Shown: positions 51,424 to 62,184 of the stretch, one piece after another
Position numbering within the stretch: the stretch's first letter is position 1
How the letters are laid out: each line of letters opens with the position of its first letter
Source of the DNA: Microcaldota archaeon
GTDB lineage: Archaea > Micrarchaeota > Micrarchaeia > Anstonellales > J096
Direction: 5' to 3'
DNA length: 64,000 nt
Assembly: GCA_015522475.1 (NCBI GenBank)
Contig: WAMF01000001.1
Location: forward strand, 100,054-164,053
The notes under the pieces: generated by a model
Told to the model about the DNA's origin: nothing
The model's database searches: none
The model's input: the letters and a program-made list of their open reading frames with translations, nothing else
Position numbers and translations under genes: made by a program

Positions 51424-52329
51424 TTGGCTGCTATGGCAGAAGTTAGCCTTGGAGATGCAATAGAAAGTTTAAGAGAGGCTTTCTCTCCTGTGCATGCTAA
51501 GCTTTATTTAGCGATTTTTGCTGTGCTCCTAGTCTTTATAGTTATTGTCATGGGACTTGGATTGATTATGGGGTGGTTTTTTGCACATAGCATAGCCCAC
51601 ACAGCCAATGAATCTGGATCGTTCAACCCATACACTACAGAGATGGGGCCATATCTAGAAGACACTTTTTCACTAGAGGCAAGTCTTAGAGCTGGAGGTG
51701 TTGTCTTTAGCATATTGGTAATTGTAATTGGTATCTTTTTTGAAGCTTACATTGCTGAGAAGATGGCAAAAGAGATTTCTAAAATACGGAACATACCCCT
51801 CAATGCAAATTACTGGCGCCTACTTGGGGCTATTCTGCTTTCAGCAATTGTGCTCTTAATTGTGCTTGCTATATTGCGTCTCTTCGAAGTTCTTGGTGCA
51901 CTTTTAACCTTCGTATGCATAGGCATCTTTATTATAGCGTTCATATTTCTCTTAGAGATTTACATTATGATTTATCCTCTCTTGCTAATTGCTAATGCCG
52001 CGCTCTCAAAAAAGTCACTTATTGACATTGCTATCAGTGTCCTAGTGAAGATGTTTTCAAAGAGGAAATATGTAAAGATGTCCATAATCTTTATCGTTGC
52101 TTTAGTCATATATTGGATTCTAGCTGCGATAGTTGTTGGCGTGCCAGGAATTATAGGTATCATCCTAATGGGAATTGGAGGAATAGCTAATAAAATAGCG
52201 TTGGGCATTGGAATCTTGTTTGTCGTATTAGCTGCCCTTTTAGCTATAGTTATGTCCATAGTAATAAAATATGCCACATACGATTTCATCATTTCATCTA
52301 TGTACAAATCTAGGATGTATGAATTGTGA
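51424..52329 (+). CDS. Polytopic membrane protein, possible paralog of preceding gene
   Basis: Multiple TMs; NANYWRLLGAILL; same order and size class. Confidence 0.6.
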   Translation: MAAMAEVSLGDAIESLREAFSPVHAKLYLAIFAVLLVFIVIVMGLGLIMGWFFAHSIAHTANESGSFNPYTTEMGPYLEDTFSLEASLRAGGVVFSILVIVIGIFFEAYIAEKMAKEISKIRNIPLNANYWRLLGAILLSAIVLLIVLAILRLFEVLGALLTFVCIGIFIIAFIFLLEIYIMIYPLLLIANAALSKKSLIDIAISVLVKMFSKRKYVKMSIIFIVALVIYWILAAIVVGVPGIIGIILMGIGGIANKIALGIGILFVVLAALLAIVMSIVIKYATYDFIISSMYKSRMYEL

Positions 52330-52442
52330 AGGGGAATTGGAAGGCAAAGGCAACTTTAAAGCTAATTGCCAGTATAAATCTCTAGGTTACATACGCCAGA
52401 ATATGATGCGCTAGAACCTGTAGAGAAATTAAGGGAGAGAAT

Positions 52443-54281
52443 ATGTGCGGCATAGCTGGATTTGTGGGCGAGCTTGCATTAAAGAGGGTGCTTAGAGCCT
52501 TGCTTTTAATGGAGTATAGAGGTTATGACTCAGTTGGAGTGGGGGTGAAGCTAGATTTAGAGGGCAGTGGCAGCGGCTTCAAGGTGCTCAAAACCTTAGG
52601 GGCGCCTTCTGAGCATATTAACATAGATAAGCTGGCATTCAACGGCGAGCAATTGGGTGAAGAAGGAAAAGTAAAGCTAGCTATTGGACACACACGTTGG
52701 GCGACGCACGGCGGCGTTTCTGAAAAGAATGCCCACCCCTTTATACAAGGCCATGTTATGCTTGTCCACAACGGCGTGACAAAAAACTTTCTTCAGCTTA
52801 AAGAGAAGCTTCTAGATAAGGACCGCATATTCACATCTGAGACAGACTCAGAAGTTCTAGCTGCGCTTATAGACGAGGCCGCTGGAAACATCGCCAGTGG
52901 AGAGAAAAAAGACGAAGGAAGCGAAGAAGGGAGAAGCAAGAGAAGATTGAAGGCCATAAAAGAAGCGCTCGAGGAAGTTAAAGGTGATTATGCGCTTGTA
53001 TTTATGTTTGACGACGAAGGCAAGCTTTACTTTGCAGTAAAGGGACAACCCCTTCTACTTTCCAAAGAACTGCGCGGCCTTGCTTCAGACCCTGCGGCGT
53101 TTGCTGGCGAAAAAGCAAGCTATGCACCTCTGCCTTCTGGAACTATTGGATGGCTTTCAGAAGATAAAGTAGAATTCTTAGGGGCGCCGAAGCTCACATT
53201 TATTTCCGCTCCGTCGTTGGAAGAAGTAGGAAAAGGACGCTTTCCTTACTTTATGCGAAAAGAAATCGAAGAACAGGCGACGCTGTTCAAGCGCGCGCTT
53301 GATGCAAATATAAAGGCAGCAAAGGAATTGATTGAGGCTGCTCCGGCCATATTTATCGTTGCTGCGGGCACAAGCTACAATGCAGCGCGCCTTCTTCAGC
53401 ACTTGCTTTATAAGAAGACGTTTGAAGAAGAACATTGGAAACCTATAATTTTGAAGTATGGCCATGAATTCTATCCTAAAGAGTGGAAGCATATAGATAA
53501 AGCCCTAGTAGTGGCGCTCAGTCAAAGCGGAGAGACACTCGACGTAATAAGTCCGCTTGAAGAGACAAACGCACCCATATTGGCCATAGTGAATAGGCTA
53601 GGTTCGACGTTGGCGAGGCTCGCTTCTGTCGTCGTTCCTATAGGCGCAGAGTCTGAAATAGGTGTTGCAGCTACGAAAAGTTTTCTCAACCAGCTCATTC
53701 TATCTTATAGATTAGCGGGCCATGAATTAGATGGAGAGCAAATACAAAAAGCTGTAAAAGGGGCTTTGTCTTTGGAAGAGCATGCCGCCAACTTATCTGA
53801 GAAGATTGTCAACGCCGCCAAGAGAAGCGGGCATATATTTGTTCTAGGCAAAGCAGAGATGAAATACATAGCCGCTGAATTGAAGCTCAAGATGCAAGAG
53901 GTTGCTTATTTAAGCATGGAGTTTTTGCCTACGGGCGAGCTTAAGCATGGACCCCTTGCTGCAGTAAGTGAAGGCACTGTTGTGGTTGTGCTTGTGCCCG
54001 AAGGTGAGAAAGGTAGAGATGCTTTAGGGGAAGCAGTTAAAGCGTTGGGCAGAGGTGCATATGTGTTCTTAGCTTATCCTTCTTCTCTAGAAGAAGATGT
54101 GGCAGACTTGAAGAAGAACTATGGTCAAAGATTGGAGGTCGTGCGCTTCTCAGATACGATGCCATACCTCCTCTTTTCATATACTGTATTTGCGCAACTT
54201 CTAGCTTACCACGCGGCTCTTCACTTGGGCAAGAACCCGGATAAGCCACGCAACTTAGCTAAGAGCGTAACCGTGCGCTGA
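52443..54281 (+). CDS. glmS: Glutamine-fructose-6-phosphate aminotransferase
   Basis: MCGIAGFVG N-terminal Cys, GHTRWATHGGVSEKNAHP, AAGTSYNAA, ALSQSGETLD, C-terminal KPRNLAKSVTV. Confidence 0.97.
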   Translation: MCGIAGFVGELALKRVLRALLLMEYRGYDSVGVGVKLDLEGSGSGFKVLKTLGAPSEHINIDKLAFNGEQLGEEGKVKLAIGHTRWATHGGVSEKNAHPFIQGHVMLVHNGVTKNFLQLKEKLLDKDRIFTSETDSEVLAALIDEAAGNIASGEKKDEGSEEGRSKRRLKAIKEALEEVKGDYALVFMFDDEGKLYFAVKGQPLLLSKELRGLASDPAAFAGEKASYAPLPSGTIGWLSEDKVEFLGAPKLTFISAPSLEEVGKGRFPYFMRKEIEEQATLFKRALDANIKAAKELIEAAPAIFIVAAGTSYNAARLLQHLLYKKTFEEEHWKPIILKYGHEFYPKEWKHIDKALVVALSQSGETLDVISPLEETNAPILAIVNRLGSTLARLASVVVPIGAESEIGVAATKSFLNQLILSYRLAGHELDGEQIQKAVKGALSLEEHAANLSEKIVNAAKRSGHIFVLGKAEMKYIAAELKLKMQEVAYLSMEFLPTGELKHGPLAAVSEGTVVVVLVPEGEKGRDALGEAVKALGRGAYVFLAYPSSLEEDVADLKKNYGQRLEVVRFSDTMPYLLFSYTVFAQLLAYHAALHLGKNPDKPRNLAKSVTVR

Positions 54282-54328
54282 GATAGTAGGGGCTCGCGCT
54301 TTCTGTGCTCTTTCTGTGCTTATTGTCC

Positions 54329-55294
54329 CTAACTTTCCTTCGTTATTTTAGCTATGAAAAAGGCTTCGCTGTTCACATGCCACGGGTATATGCGCGCTAC
54401 GTGAGCTGAGCTCTCGTATTCAGAAAGGCCGCGCTCGAAGGACACGGGCAGCTCAATTTTAAGGAGCTTTGCCTCTGGCCTATTCTGTAAAAGATGGTCG
54501 ACAACCGCTTCGTTTTCTTCTGGCGTTATTGTGCACGTCGAATATATGAGCTCGCCACCCGGCTTAAGCGCGTCGAACGCCGAGAGGATAATACGCCGCT
54601 GAACGCGCGCCATGTCTCTTATCCTATGCCTATTTGTTTTCTTCCATGCATACACAGAAGAGCCAAGAGAGGAGCAAGGCACATCAGCCAACACATGTGT
54701 AAAGAGTTGAGAAGAGGAGAAGACACGCGCATCTCCTCTGTACACGGCTACTGAAGTAACACCAAGCCTATCGAGATTAGAAACAAGAAGAGAAAGCCTA
54801 TCTATGCGCTTATCCACAGCGACAATGGGCACTCGGTTGAATGTAAGCTGTGCCAGCTGGGAGGTTTTACTGCCAGGAGCAGCAGCTATATCCAATATGC
54901 GCATCTCCTCCGCTGATCCACAACAAGGCAGTCGAAGATTAAAGGCTGCTGGGGGTAACATAGATGAGAATGCTTGAGGATGAATCCAGCCCATAAAATA
55001 CTCCATCGTCTTCCCTATTTTTTTCACACTAGTTTTTTCCATGCTGGCTTCCTCGTCCGCTACTTTGTTTGAGCCGAGATATTCAAATGCATATGGAAGG
55101 GCTGTCTGCCTTAAAGCAAGCCCACTCTCTTCGAAGAAACGGCCGAGAGAAACTTTAAGAGTGTTTATACGCACGTACGTTCGCCGATTAAGAATGGGTT
55201 TAACAAAGCCGTCTATGTCTATGGACAACTCTTCTAAAAGTCCGCGGACATAGGGACTAAATGTATAAGGAGCGCTCAGACATCTCACCCACAA
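54329..55294 (-). CDS. NSUN/RsmB-family RNA (cytosine-C5)-methyltransferase, copy 2
   Basis: DIAAAPGSKTSQLA, LADVPCSSLGSS, YSTCTITPEENE. Confidence 0.93.
   Translation of the reverse strand: MWVRCLSAPYTFSPYVRGLLEELSIDIDGFVKPILNRRTYVRINTLKVSLGRFFEESGLALRQTALPYAFEYLGSNKVADEEASMEKTSVKKIGKTMEYFMGWIHPQAFSSMLPPAAFNLRLPCCGSAEEMRILDIAAAPGSKTSQLAQLTFNRVPIVAVDKRIDRLSLLVSNLDRLGVTSVAVYRGDARVFSSSQLFTHVLADVPCSSLGSSVYAWKKTNRHRIRDMARVQRRIILSAFDALKPGGELIYSTCTITPEENEAVVDHLLQNRPEAKLLKIELPVSFERGLSEYESSAHVARIYPWHVNSEAFFIAKITKES
54342..54591 (-). repeat. 250-bp inverted near-identical repeat, copy 2 (partner 30008..30257)
   Basis: See 30008..30257. Confidence 0.93.
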
Positions 55295-56588
55295 GGTTGG
55301 TATTCATGAGCCTGTCAAGCTCTTCTCGGCTAGACGCGTGTTTAATGGCCCAGCTAAGCTTAACATAAGCTGTCTCTGGCAACATGTCATTGAAGTTGCC
55401 CCTAACACCAAGAGAGAGGAGTTCCCTGCCGGAAGAGTAAACATTCATATTAACTCTGCCACCCAACGTCTGCGTTGTCATGTAAACATATACACCATCA
55501 TCGATAAGGTCCTTAAGCGCAGATTTGAGCTTACTAACAGCCAAATGGCCCAAACCTGTGCCAGCGAGCACGAGGCCTTTGTAACCCTTATACGCCTCTA
55601 GCACCTCGGGCTTCATGCCGGGATAAACATAGAGTAGCGCCACATCCCTATCAAAGCCATTTCTCAGCTCAAGCCGGCCAAGCCCGCCCTTCTTAAGCCC
55701 AGAAAACACTGACGCAGATTTAGCATTAGCACCGTCAGGAATGGTTGAGCCTGCTGAAGGTGATGAAGAAGAGAGCTCAAGCGGCTCGAATAGACCCGTA
55801 TAAAAAACCCTTGCCAGAGGCTTGCCATTAACTGTTTGGAAGGCATCTCTTCTGCTCGAGTGCATCTTTCTTACGCGCGTGCCTCTATGCATATGACAAA
55901 GGCCATCCGACGAACCAGCATGCATGCACACGACGACCTCACCAAAATCCTGCTCTGCAGCAAAGATGCTGTTTAATAGGTTGTCCTCGTTATCGCTGCT
56001 TGGCCTATCTGAGCTGCGCTGAGCCCCAGTAAGCACGATGGGCCTATCTGTGCCTACAGCAAACGAGAGAGCTGAAGCTGTGTAGGCAAGCGTGTCCGTC
56101 CCATGAAGAATTACGACGCCTCTAGCCCCATAAGAAAGCAGCCTATACGCCTCGTCTGCTATGAGCTCCCAATGAGCGGGCTCCATTTCTTCACTGAATA
56201 TAGAAAGAGGATTCTCAACGGCAATATCCGCTATAGATGAAAGCTTTGGGAAGCTGCTCAACAACTCATCTGCCGAAATGGAAGGATAAACGGCCCCTGT
56301 CTTATAGTCGATTTTTGAGGCTATGGTGCCTCCGCAACCTACAATGACAACCTTGCCTTTCACTTCATCTTTCGACAACTGCACCTTCTCTTCTGCGTGT
56401 GCCTCTTCAGCCACTTGTTTAATCGGCAGTTCCGCCTTTCCCTCTATTATCTCGACTTCATTCTTGGCAAGGCCTATGTTGTAGCCGCTCTTCAGTTTTA
56501 GGACAAGTGTTTTATCGTCGGGAGATGGCAAGAGCAAACCCTCCAGTACCTTGCCTTTCCATTTTAAGCGAACATGTTTCAATTCCAT
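55257..56588 (-). CDS. gatD: Glutamyl-tRNA(Gln) amidotransferase subunit D
   Basis: VGCGGTIASKID, LHGTDTLAYTASALSF, TGAQRSSDRPSSDNEDNL, TQTLGGRVNMNVYSSGR. Confidence 0.95.
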   Translation of the reverse strand: MELKHVRLKWKGKVLEGLLLPSPDDKTLVLKLKSGYNIGLAKNEVEIIEGKAELPIKQVAEEAHAEEKVQLSKDEVKGKVVIVGCGGTIASKIDYKTGAVYPSISADELLSSFPKLSSIADIAVENPLSIFSEEMEPAHWELIADEAYRLLSYGARGVVILHGTDTLAYTASALSFAVGTDRPIVLTGAQRSSDRPSSDNEDNLLNSIFAAEQDFGEVVVCMHAGSSDGLCHMHRGTRVRKMHSSRRDAFQTVNGKPLARVFYTGLFEPLELSSSSPSAGSTIPDGANAKSASVFSGLKKGGLGRLELRNGFDRDVALLYVYPGMKPEVLEAYKGYKGLVLAGTGLGHLAVSKLKSALKDLIDDGVYVYMTTQTLGGRVNMNVYSSGRELLSLGVRGNFNDMLPETAYVKLSWAIKHASSREELDRLMNTNLVGEMSERSLYI

Positions 56589-56711
56589 ACTATCGACCCG
56601 TTGGTCTTTGTTAACTTGCGCTTGTTTCCTCTGCCTAAGCTAAGACTTTGGAAATGTAAGCACATGTGTAATAGAGTGTAAGCTTTTAAAAAAGAGAGCT
56701 CATAAAATATT

Positions 56712-59700
56712 ATGCAAACAGAAAGATCATATAGGCAGTGTGCAGTTTCATTAGTGACGCCAAAGTTTATATTTATTGTATTGACCTTGTTTATCTTCGT
56801 GATTTCGACTTTTACCACTTCAAGTATTGTATTTGCTCAAACTGCAGACTCTGAAGGTAATGCAGCATCCAGTGTGTCCCAATATTACAATTTAGAATAC
56901 CTTGGGCCTCTGCCTTTATTACTTCCTGACGTGAATCCTGCTAATATTCTTGTAGGTAGAAGCGCTAGCACATGGGACCGCTCCTTCATAAATCCCAACA
57001 ACACATACGAACCCCTTGTAGGTGAGCTGCTCAAAAGCACAGGGCCCAACAAAGACCCCGTCCTACAAAACCAATACCAAAAAGCTGTGACATCCGCACA
57101 GGAAAGCTCCACACATTATAGAGAGTGTACAGACACATTCAAATTCGACGACCAAGGGAATGAAGATATTCTAAACACGGCATTGGGGACATTCAAGAGA
57201 AATATATTGGGTGCGAATGAGAGTGTCTTAAAAAGCCTTCTCGCCGCAGGTTTGGAAACAGACCTGGAGTTGCAGTTTGGAGTTCGTATTGAAAAGTACT
57301 ACACAGAGGAAACATACCCTAAGAAAGTGGGGAATAAAACTGTTAACAGAACCATTACAGAAACTCATTACAGAATAGAAGATGTTGGTTCCATATCCCC
57401 AACAGTTCACTTAGACTTAGTGGATAAAGTGAAAGATATTGGTGTGAAGATAAGTAGTAATTTGAAAAACGCTGCGGATCATTGTGCAAACTACAGTAAT
57501 GAAGCGCTGAATGCAGTTAACTATTTAACTACGGGAGCAAACGACGCTATTATGAAGTGGAACTCCGCTTACAAAAATTTATCAGACAACTATTCAGACG
57601 CACAGTATATGGGCATGTGCGACGAGAATTATAGCGGAGCTGGCAAGGAAGCGTGTATGCGTCTAAGAGAGCTTATGGCAGAAGCCAACCTTGGCACAAA
57701 GGACATTCCCGCCGATTATACATACCTGCTAAATAAAATAGAGGAAGTCAAAGGTAATTTAAGCGACGACTATATAATACACTCAAGCAACCTTATTGAC
57801 ATAATGAAAGAAGCTGAGAGTTTTTACACGCGCGTGCCTCCGGCAATAGCAGCTTATGAGAAAGCAAAGTTAGATGCCATCTCCAGTCTAAATACAAGTG
57901 TAAACCAACACGAGGCTCAACTGGACAAAAATGTGAAAGCTCAATTGGAATGGTGTGCAACCAACGACTGCCAACTAATAAACGCGACAGTTGCAAGCGG
58001 CAGTGTAACGAATATGAAAAGCATAGATGAGAAATACAAAGAACTACAAGTAAGATACAACAACGGCAAACTCTTTTCAAAAATTATTGACGACCTTTTA
58101 ACAAACAAGCCTGAAGATTGGCTGCTCTCAGCTTATAAGGAAGACCAAGCTCTTGCCAAAGCAGCGGCAGTAGATTACAATGTTTCAGAGGAGGTAAGTA
58201 TTGTCTTAAACCAAACGCGGCTCTCCTGCATAAAGGCGATAGAAGGACTCAAGCGCAAGCACTACGACGTTTCTGAATTGGAAATGGAGTTCAACAATGC
58301 AGAGAAAGAAACGAGCGCAGGCAAGAAGTATAGAGATTATTTAGCTATAATGCTCCACGTGAAAGAGATGGGAGAAACTACACCTAAAGATAAAGATGCA
58401 TTCGACAAGGCGGAAGCCACGTTCAAAGACCTTTTAGCAAGAGCAAAGAGCGACGGCATAGACACGACGTTTGAAAGCGAAAGGTATAACAAGATCATAA
58501 ACGACGATGGCACATATGCTGAGATGATTGCAGAGTTAAATAATCTAAAGGCAAGCTTATTAGATAAAGCAGAAAGGAAATATGCGAGCCTATATACATA
58601 CAAAGACAAAATACACAGTACTATGGCAAAGTTCCCCAATGTGCTTGGGGATTTGAGCCAAGAAGTTAACATAAAGGAAGAAGGATATTTTGATGAAAAC
58701 GGTGTCCTAAAAACAGAAGAGAAGTTGGGCGAGCTACACATCTTAAAAGCGTTTTATGAGAGGGTGTGGCAGACAATCGAAACAAAGATGTCCACGCTAA
58801 AAAGCTATTTGAAAGTTAGCGTAGACCTCAACATTCCTACTGCTGAAGCAGGACAAAATGCGACAATTAGAGGTGAAGTGTGTATAAAGAACCCCTATGG
58901 TTGGAACTTCACAGACGTAGAGGAGAATGTCTACACCGGCTTTCCTATAAACTCTTTGGAAGCCAAGGGGGATGGTTCTGTTTCTGAAAGGCCAAGTGGA
59001 TTCAAATGGAGCTTAGCCACAATCAAAGCATATGACTCTGACTGCGTCGATGTAAATAAGGAGCTTACACCCATAAAAATTGAAAGTGTAAGTGAGAAAG
59101 TGTATGGTGTTGGCCAAGAGGGCACAATTGAGAAAACATACAAAGTAGATGTAAGCACAAAAACATATTGGCAGCCTTCTGGCGCAAAGAGTTTTGTAAA
59201 TGGTGTTGAAAGAAGCCCACCTGTTTTCCTCGAGCCGGGCACATACACGCTCAAAGAAGTTAGCTCCGCTAAGATAGCAGAAGTGAATGTAACACCGGTA
59301 ATCACAAAACTAGACAACACATATATTTACACGTACACTATAAAGGTTACACCTCTATACAATATAGACGAACTTAAAATTTATGACTACAGAGCTCAAT
59401 CCACAACACAGCTAACTCATGAGGGTAATTACTACGTGCTAAACAACTTGGAGAAGGGCGTATCTGTAACATTAACGCTCAAGAAAACAAAAGAAGACCT
59501 AAGCCAAGACATAAACGAAACGCTCACATACTTAAAAGCCCAAAACCTAACAACTCAAGAACAAGCCAGAGTAGACGAAGCTGAAAAACTGATTGCAAGT
59601 GGACAGGATAGCTCTGCTTTGCAAACTTTAAAGCAGGTTCAAGAGGAAGTCAATAAGCGCTTAGAGGAAGAAGCAGAGAATAATAAGAAATTCCAAGAGG

Positions 59701-60824
59701 TAAAAACAGAGTTCAACAACACGTTAAGCCAAATAAGTCAAGCCATCAAAGAAGCACAAGGCACGCCCTTGCAAGGAGAGCTTGAAGAGGAGCTCAACAA
59801 ACTAAAAGGTTTAGAAAACGCCTCGCCCAACACGCTTGTGAACAGCTTCGACAAAAAATGGCGCCAGCGTTATGTCACAGAAACAGCTAAGCAGTTATGG
59901 ACAGAGTACACCCAAGCAAAGAAAACGCTGGTCAAAGAAGGGCTGGATGACGATGTCAATACAAGTAAGGCTATAGAATCCTTCGAGAGTGCCTACAGAG
60001 GAGCTAAGAGCTCATACTCTATTCCAAAGCTTGTGCAGGCAGCCAAAGCCGTAGAATCAGTTAAAAAAGCGGCTGACAACGTGGAAAAGAAGAAAGCCCA
60101 GCTAAAGGAAACCTTTGATGACAAACTCTCATCTGTTAATAAGCTCCTAGATAAATACAAGCAAATGGAGAAGATGGCTAAGAAATATGGCCTAGCTGAC
60201 TATATAGGTCTTTCGTCTTCGTACTTCCAAAAAGAAATTAGCCAGTATTCAAAGCCAAAAACTGCCAAGCAGTATGAAGAATACACAGCTTCCTTAGAAG
60301 AGGTAAGTGACGAACTAAATAGAGAAATCTCGGCCCTTAATGAAAGCGCTAAGGAAGAGATTGCAAGGGCTCAAACATTCTTAGACAACCGCAAGATACC
60401 GAAGGAAGCTTATGAAAAAAGTGTTGAAGGGGCTGAAAAAGCCATAAAAGAAGGCAACCCCATAGAGGCGCTCCATCTTGCTAAGCAGTTGGAAGCATCC
60501 GCCTTAAACTATAAGCCCAAAATACCTATGAAAAAAGAAGAGATGCCCCTGAGTTTAATAGCCATCGGGGCAGCCGGCGCCCTCGCGCTGGGCTACCTCT
60601 ACAAAGACCAAATCATACCCAAGCCCAAGAAAAAAGAAATGAGACGTATACCTCGCTACAAAAGCTTTGTGCCTAAGAAAGCACAAGATAACCAAACCAA
60701 AGGCTCAACAACATCTGTCGAGAAGCATGAGAAAGACGCGGTTGTGGAGAAAGAAGCAAAAGAAAGTGAAGAAAAGAATGCAAGCAAGACAGAGAATAAA
60801 GAAGGGGATGAAAAGAGAAAATAG
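56712..60824 (+). CDS. Giant (1370 aa) putative surface protein: signal/anchor, long coiled coils, C-terminal TM and charged tail
   Basis: Hydrophobic FIVLTLFIFVISTF N-terminus, long helical repeats, C-terminal LSLIAIGAAGALALGYLYKDQIIPKPKKK. Confidence 0.7.
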   Translation: MQTERSYRQCAVSLVTPKFIFIVLTLFIFVISTFTTSSIVFAQTADSEGNAASSVSQYYNLEYLGPLPLLLPDVNPANILVGRSASTWDRSFINPNNTYEPLVGELLKSTGPNKDPVLQNQYQKAVTSAQESSTHYRECTDTFKFDDQGNEDILNTALGTFKRNILGANESVLKSLLAAGLETDLELQFGVRIEKYYTEETYPKKVGNKTVNRTITETHYRIEDVGSISPTVHLDLVDKVKDIGVKISSNLKNAADHCANYSNEALNAVNYLTTGANDAIMKWNSAYKNLSDNYSDAQYMGMCDENYSGAGKEACMRLRELMAEANLGTKDIPADYTYLLNKIEEVKGNLSDDYIIHSSNLIDIMKEAESFYTRVPPAIAAYEKAKLDAISSLNTSVNQHEAQLDKNVKAQLEWCATNDCQLINATVASGSVTNMKSIDEKYKELQVRYNNGKLFSKIIDDLLTNKPEDWLLSAYKEDQALAKAAAVDYNVSEEVSIVLNQTRLSCIKAIEGLKRKHYDVSELEMEFNNAEKETSAGKKYRDYLAIMLHVKEMGETTPKDKDAFDKAEATFKDLLARAKSDGIDTTFESERYNKIINDDGTYAEMIAELNNLKASLLDKAERKYASLYTYKDKIHSTMAKFPNVLGDLSQEVNIKEEGYFDENGVLKTEEKLGELHILKAFYERVWQTIETKMSTLKSYLKVSVDLNIPTAEAGQNATIRGEVCIKNPYGWNFTDVEENVYTGFPINSLEAKGDGSVSERPSGFKWSLATIKAYDSDCVDVNKELTPIKIESVSEKVYGVGQEGTIEKTYKVDVSTKTYWQPSGAKSFVNGVERSPPVFLEPGTYTLKEVSSAKIAEVNVTPVITKLDNTYIYTYTIKVTPLYNIDELKIYDYRAQSTTQLTHEGNYYVLNNLEKGVSVTLTLKKTKEDLSQDINETLTYLKAQNLTTQEQARVDEAEKLIASGQDSSALQTLKQVQEEVNKRLEEEAENNKKFQEVKTEFNNTLSQISQAIKEAQGTPLQGELEEELNKLKGLENASPNTLVNSFDKKWRQRYVTETAKQLWTEYTQAKKTLVKEGLDDDVNTSKAIESFESAYRGAKSSYSIPKLVQAAKAVESVKKAADNVEKKKAQLKETFDDKLSSVNKLLDKYKQMEKMAKKYGLADYIGLSSSYFQKEISQYSKPKTAKQYEEYTASLEEVSDELNREISALNESAKEEIARAQTFLDNRKIPKEAYEKSVEGAEKAIKEGNPIEALHLAKQLEASALNYKPKIPMKKEEMPLSLIAIGAAGALALGYLYKDQIIPKPKKKEMRRIPRYKSFVPKKAQDNQTKGSTTSVEKHEKDAVVEKEAKESEEKNASKTENKEGDEKRK

Positions 60825-60975
60825 ATTGAAGAATAGAAATATGACAACAAATGAAAAGAATGTTAGGCTGAAGCAAAAAGCAGAAACAGCAACAGAGAGT
60901 GGACGAAAATGGTCCGCAAAGTAAAGTAAAGAAATGAGTTAAGTAGACAAATAAATAAAGTTAGAAGTAGAAAAG

Positions 60976-61049
60976 CGGGCCCGGAGGGATTTGAACCCTC
61001 GACCATCGGCTTAGAAGGCCGCCGCTCTATCCAAGTTGAGCTACGGGCC
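60976..61049 (-). tRNA. tRNA-Arg (anticodon TCT)
   Basis: Reverse complement gggcccg…cgggccc acceptor, anticodon loop ctTCTaa, GGTTCAAAT. Confidence 0.93.
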
Positions 61050-61281
61050 CTGTACCAAACCCGAGACAGGATGTGGAAAGCGCTCTTTTGTAAACATACT
61101 TTGGGTTTGGTTAATTGTTAGGACTGTGCTTAGTGTAGAACTTTTTTTAAAGCTTTAAGCGCATCGGCTTTCAGCCAACGCAGCACAAGCCCAAAGAATG
61201 CTCCAAGGATATACTGTGCAGTCTAAGGAGAGGAATTAAACACCACCAACCATTTTAAACCCCTTTGTGCAATATTAAAGT

Positions 61282-61911
61282 ATGGGAGAGCTTTTGGATG
61301 TAGACAGGCTGTTTAGGGTGGACAAGCAACTTAGAGAAAGTGTAAGAAAGGCACTGCCAAAAAATTTTAGAACGTTAAAAGAGTACATAGAGAATAAATG
61401 GATGGAGGAAAGTGGAGGTGGAGCTAGTAAAGACACAAATACCTATATAACAAAAATGTGCAGTGAAGAAGCGGCATTAAAGACAATGAAAGAATATGTC
61501 GTTTTTAAGATTTTAGAGAAATACAACCAAACGTTGAGTTATCTCATTGCTAATTATTTTGCAACTGTCACATTTTCTGAATTCGCATTCGAGGTTTGGA
61601 AAGAGCGAGAATATACCTACGAATGGCTAAAGACGACTTTAGACCGTTGCCCCACCAATAAAAAATGTTGGGGGGATGGATTCTTTGTTCTATCCGTCTA
61701 CTATAGAGACTTTTACAAAGCGCGACAGCTCGACCCTACATTCGCAAGTAAGCAAGCAGCAAAATCGTACAACGAGTATGCAGAGATCTTATTCAAAAAA
61801 GAAGGCAGCAAAGCCTTAACAAAGCAACTTTTCTTCAATGCCCTAGCAAAGGCAACAGAAGCATATGCAGAGATGATCAATGAGATACTTAACAAAGAAA
61901 TAATGAGATAG
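61282..61911 (+). CDS. Hypothetical helical protein (ORFan-like)
   Basis: Isolated 209-aa ORF with plausible composition. Confidence 0.55.
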   Translation: MGELLDVDRLFRVDKQLRESVRKALPKNFRTLKEYIENKWMEESGGGASKDTNTYITKMCSEEAALKTMKEYVVFKILEKYNQTLSYLIANYFATVTFSEFAFEVWKEREYTYEWLKTTLDRCPTNKKCWGDGFFVLSVYYRDFYKARQLDPTFASKQAAKSYNEYAEILFKKEGSKALTKQLFFNALAKATEAYAEMINEILNKEIMR

Positions 61912-62184
61912 GGGTAGGAGATATTTGAGAGCTATATAAAGATTTATGGCGAGGAGAATATTAATGTTGGTGATTAATATTGGTGAGAATCGTGGGTAAA
62001 GGATTGGTGAGGGTTAATGAAGATTGATGAGAAATTTGCACGATTAGCGTAGAGCAACTGTTAGGTTAAATAGATTAAATAGATCAGACTGGTGTGTTAT
62101 ATAATTTGGAGAAGTTTTGGGGGATGGGGTTGGGAAATAAGAAGCAACAAGAAGTGTGTTGGTTAACTGTTTGGAGTTGATGGC

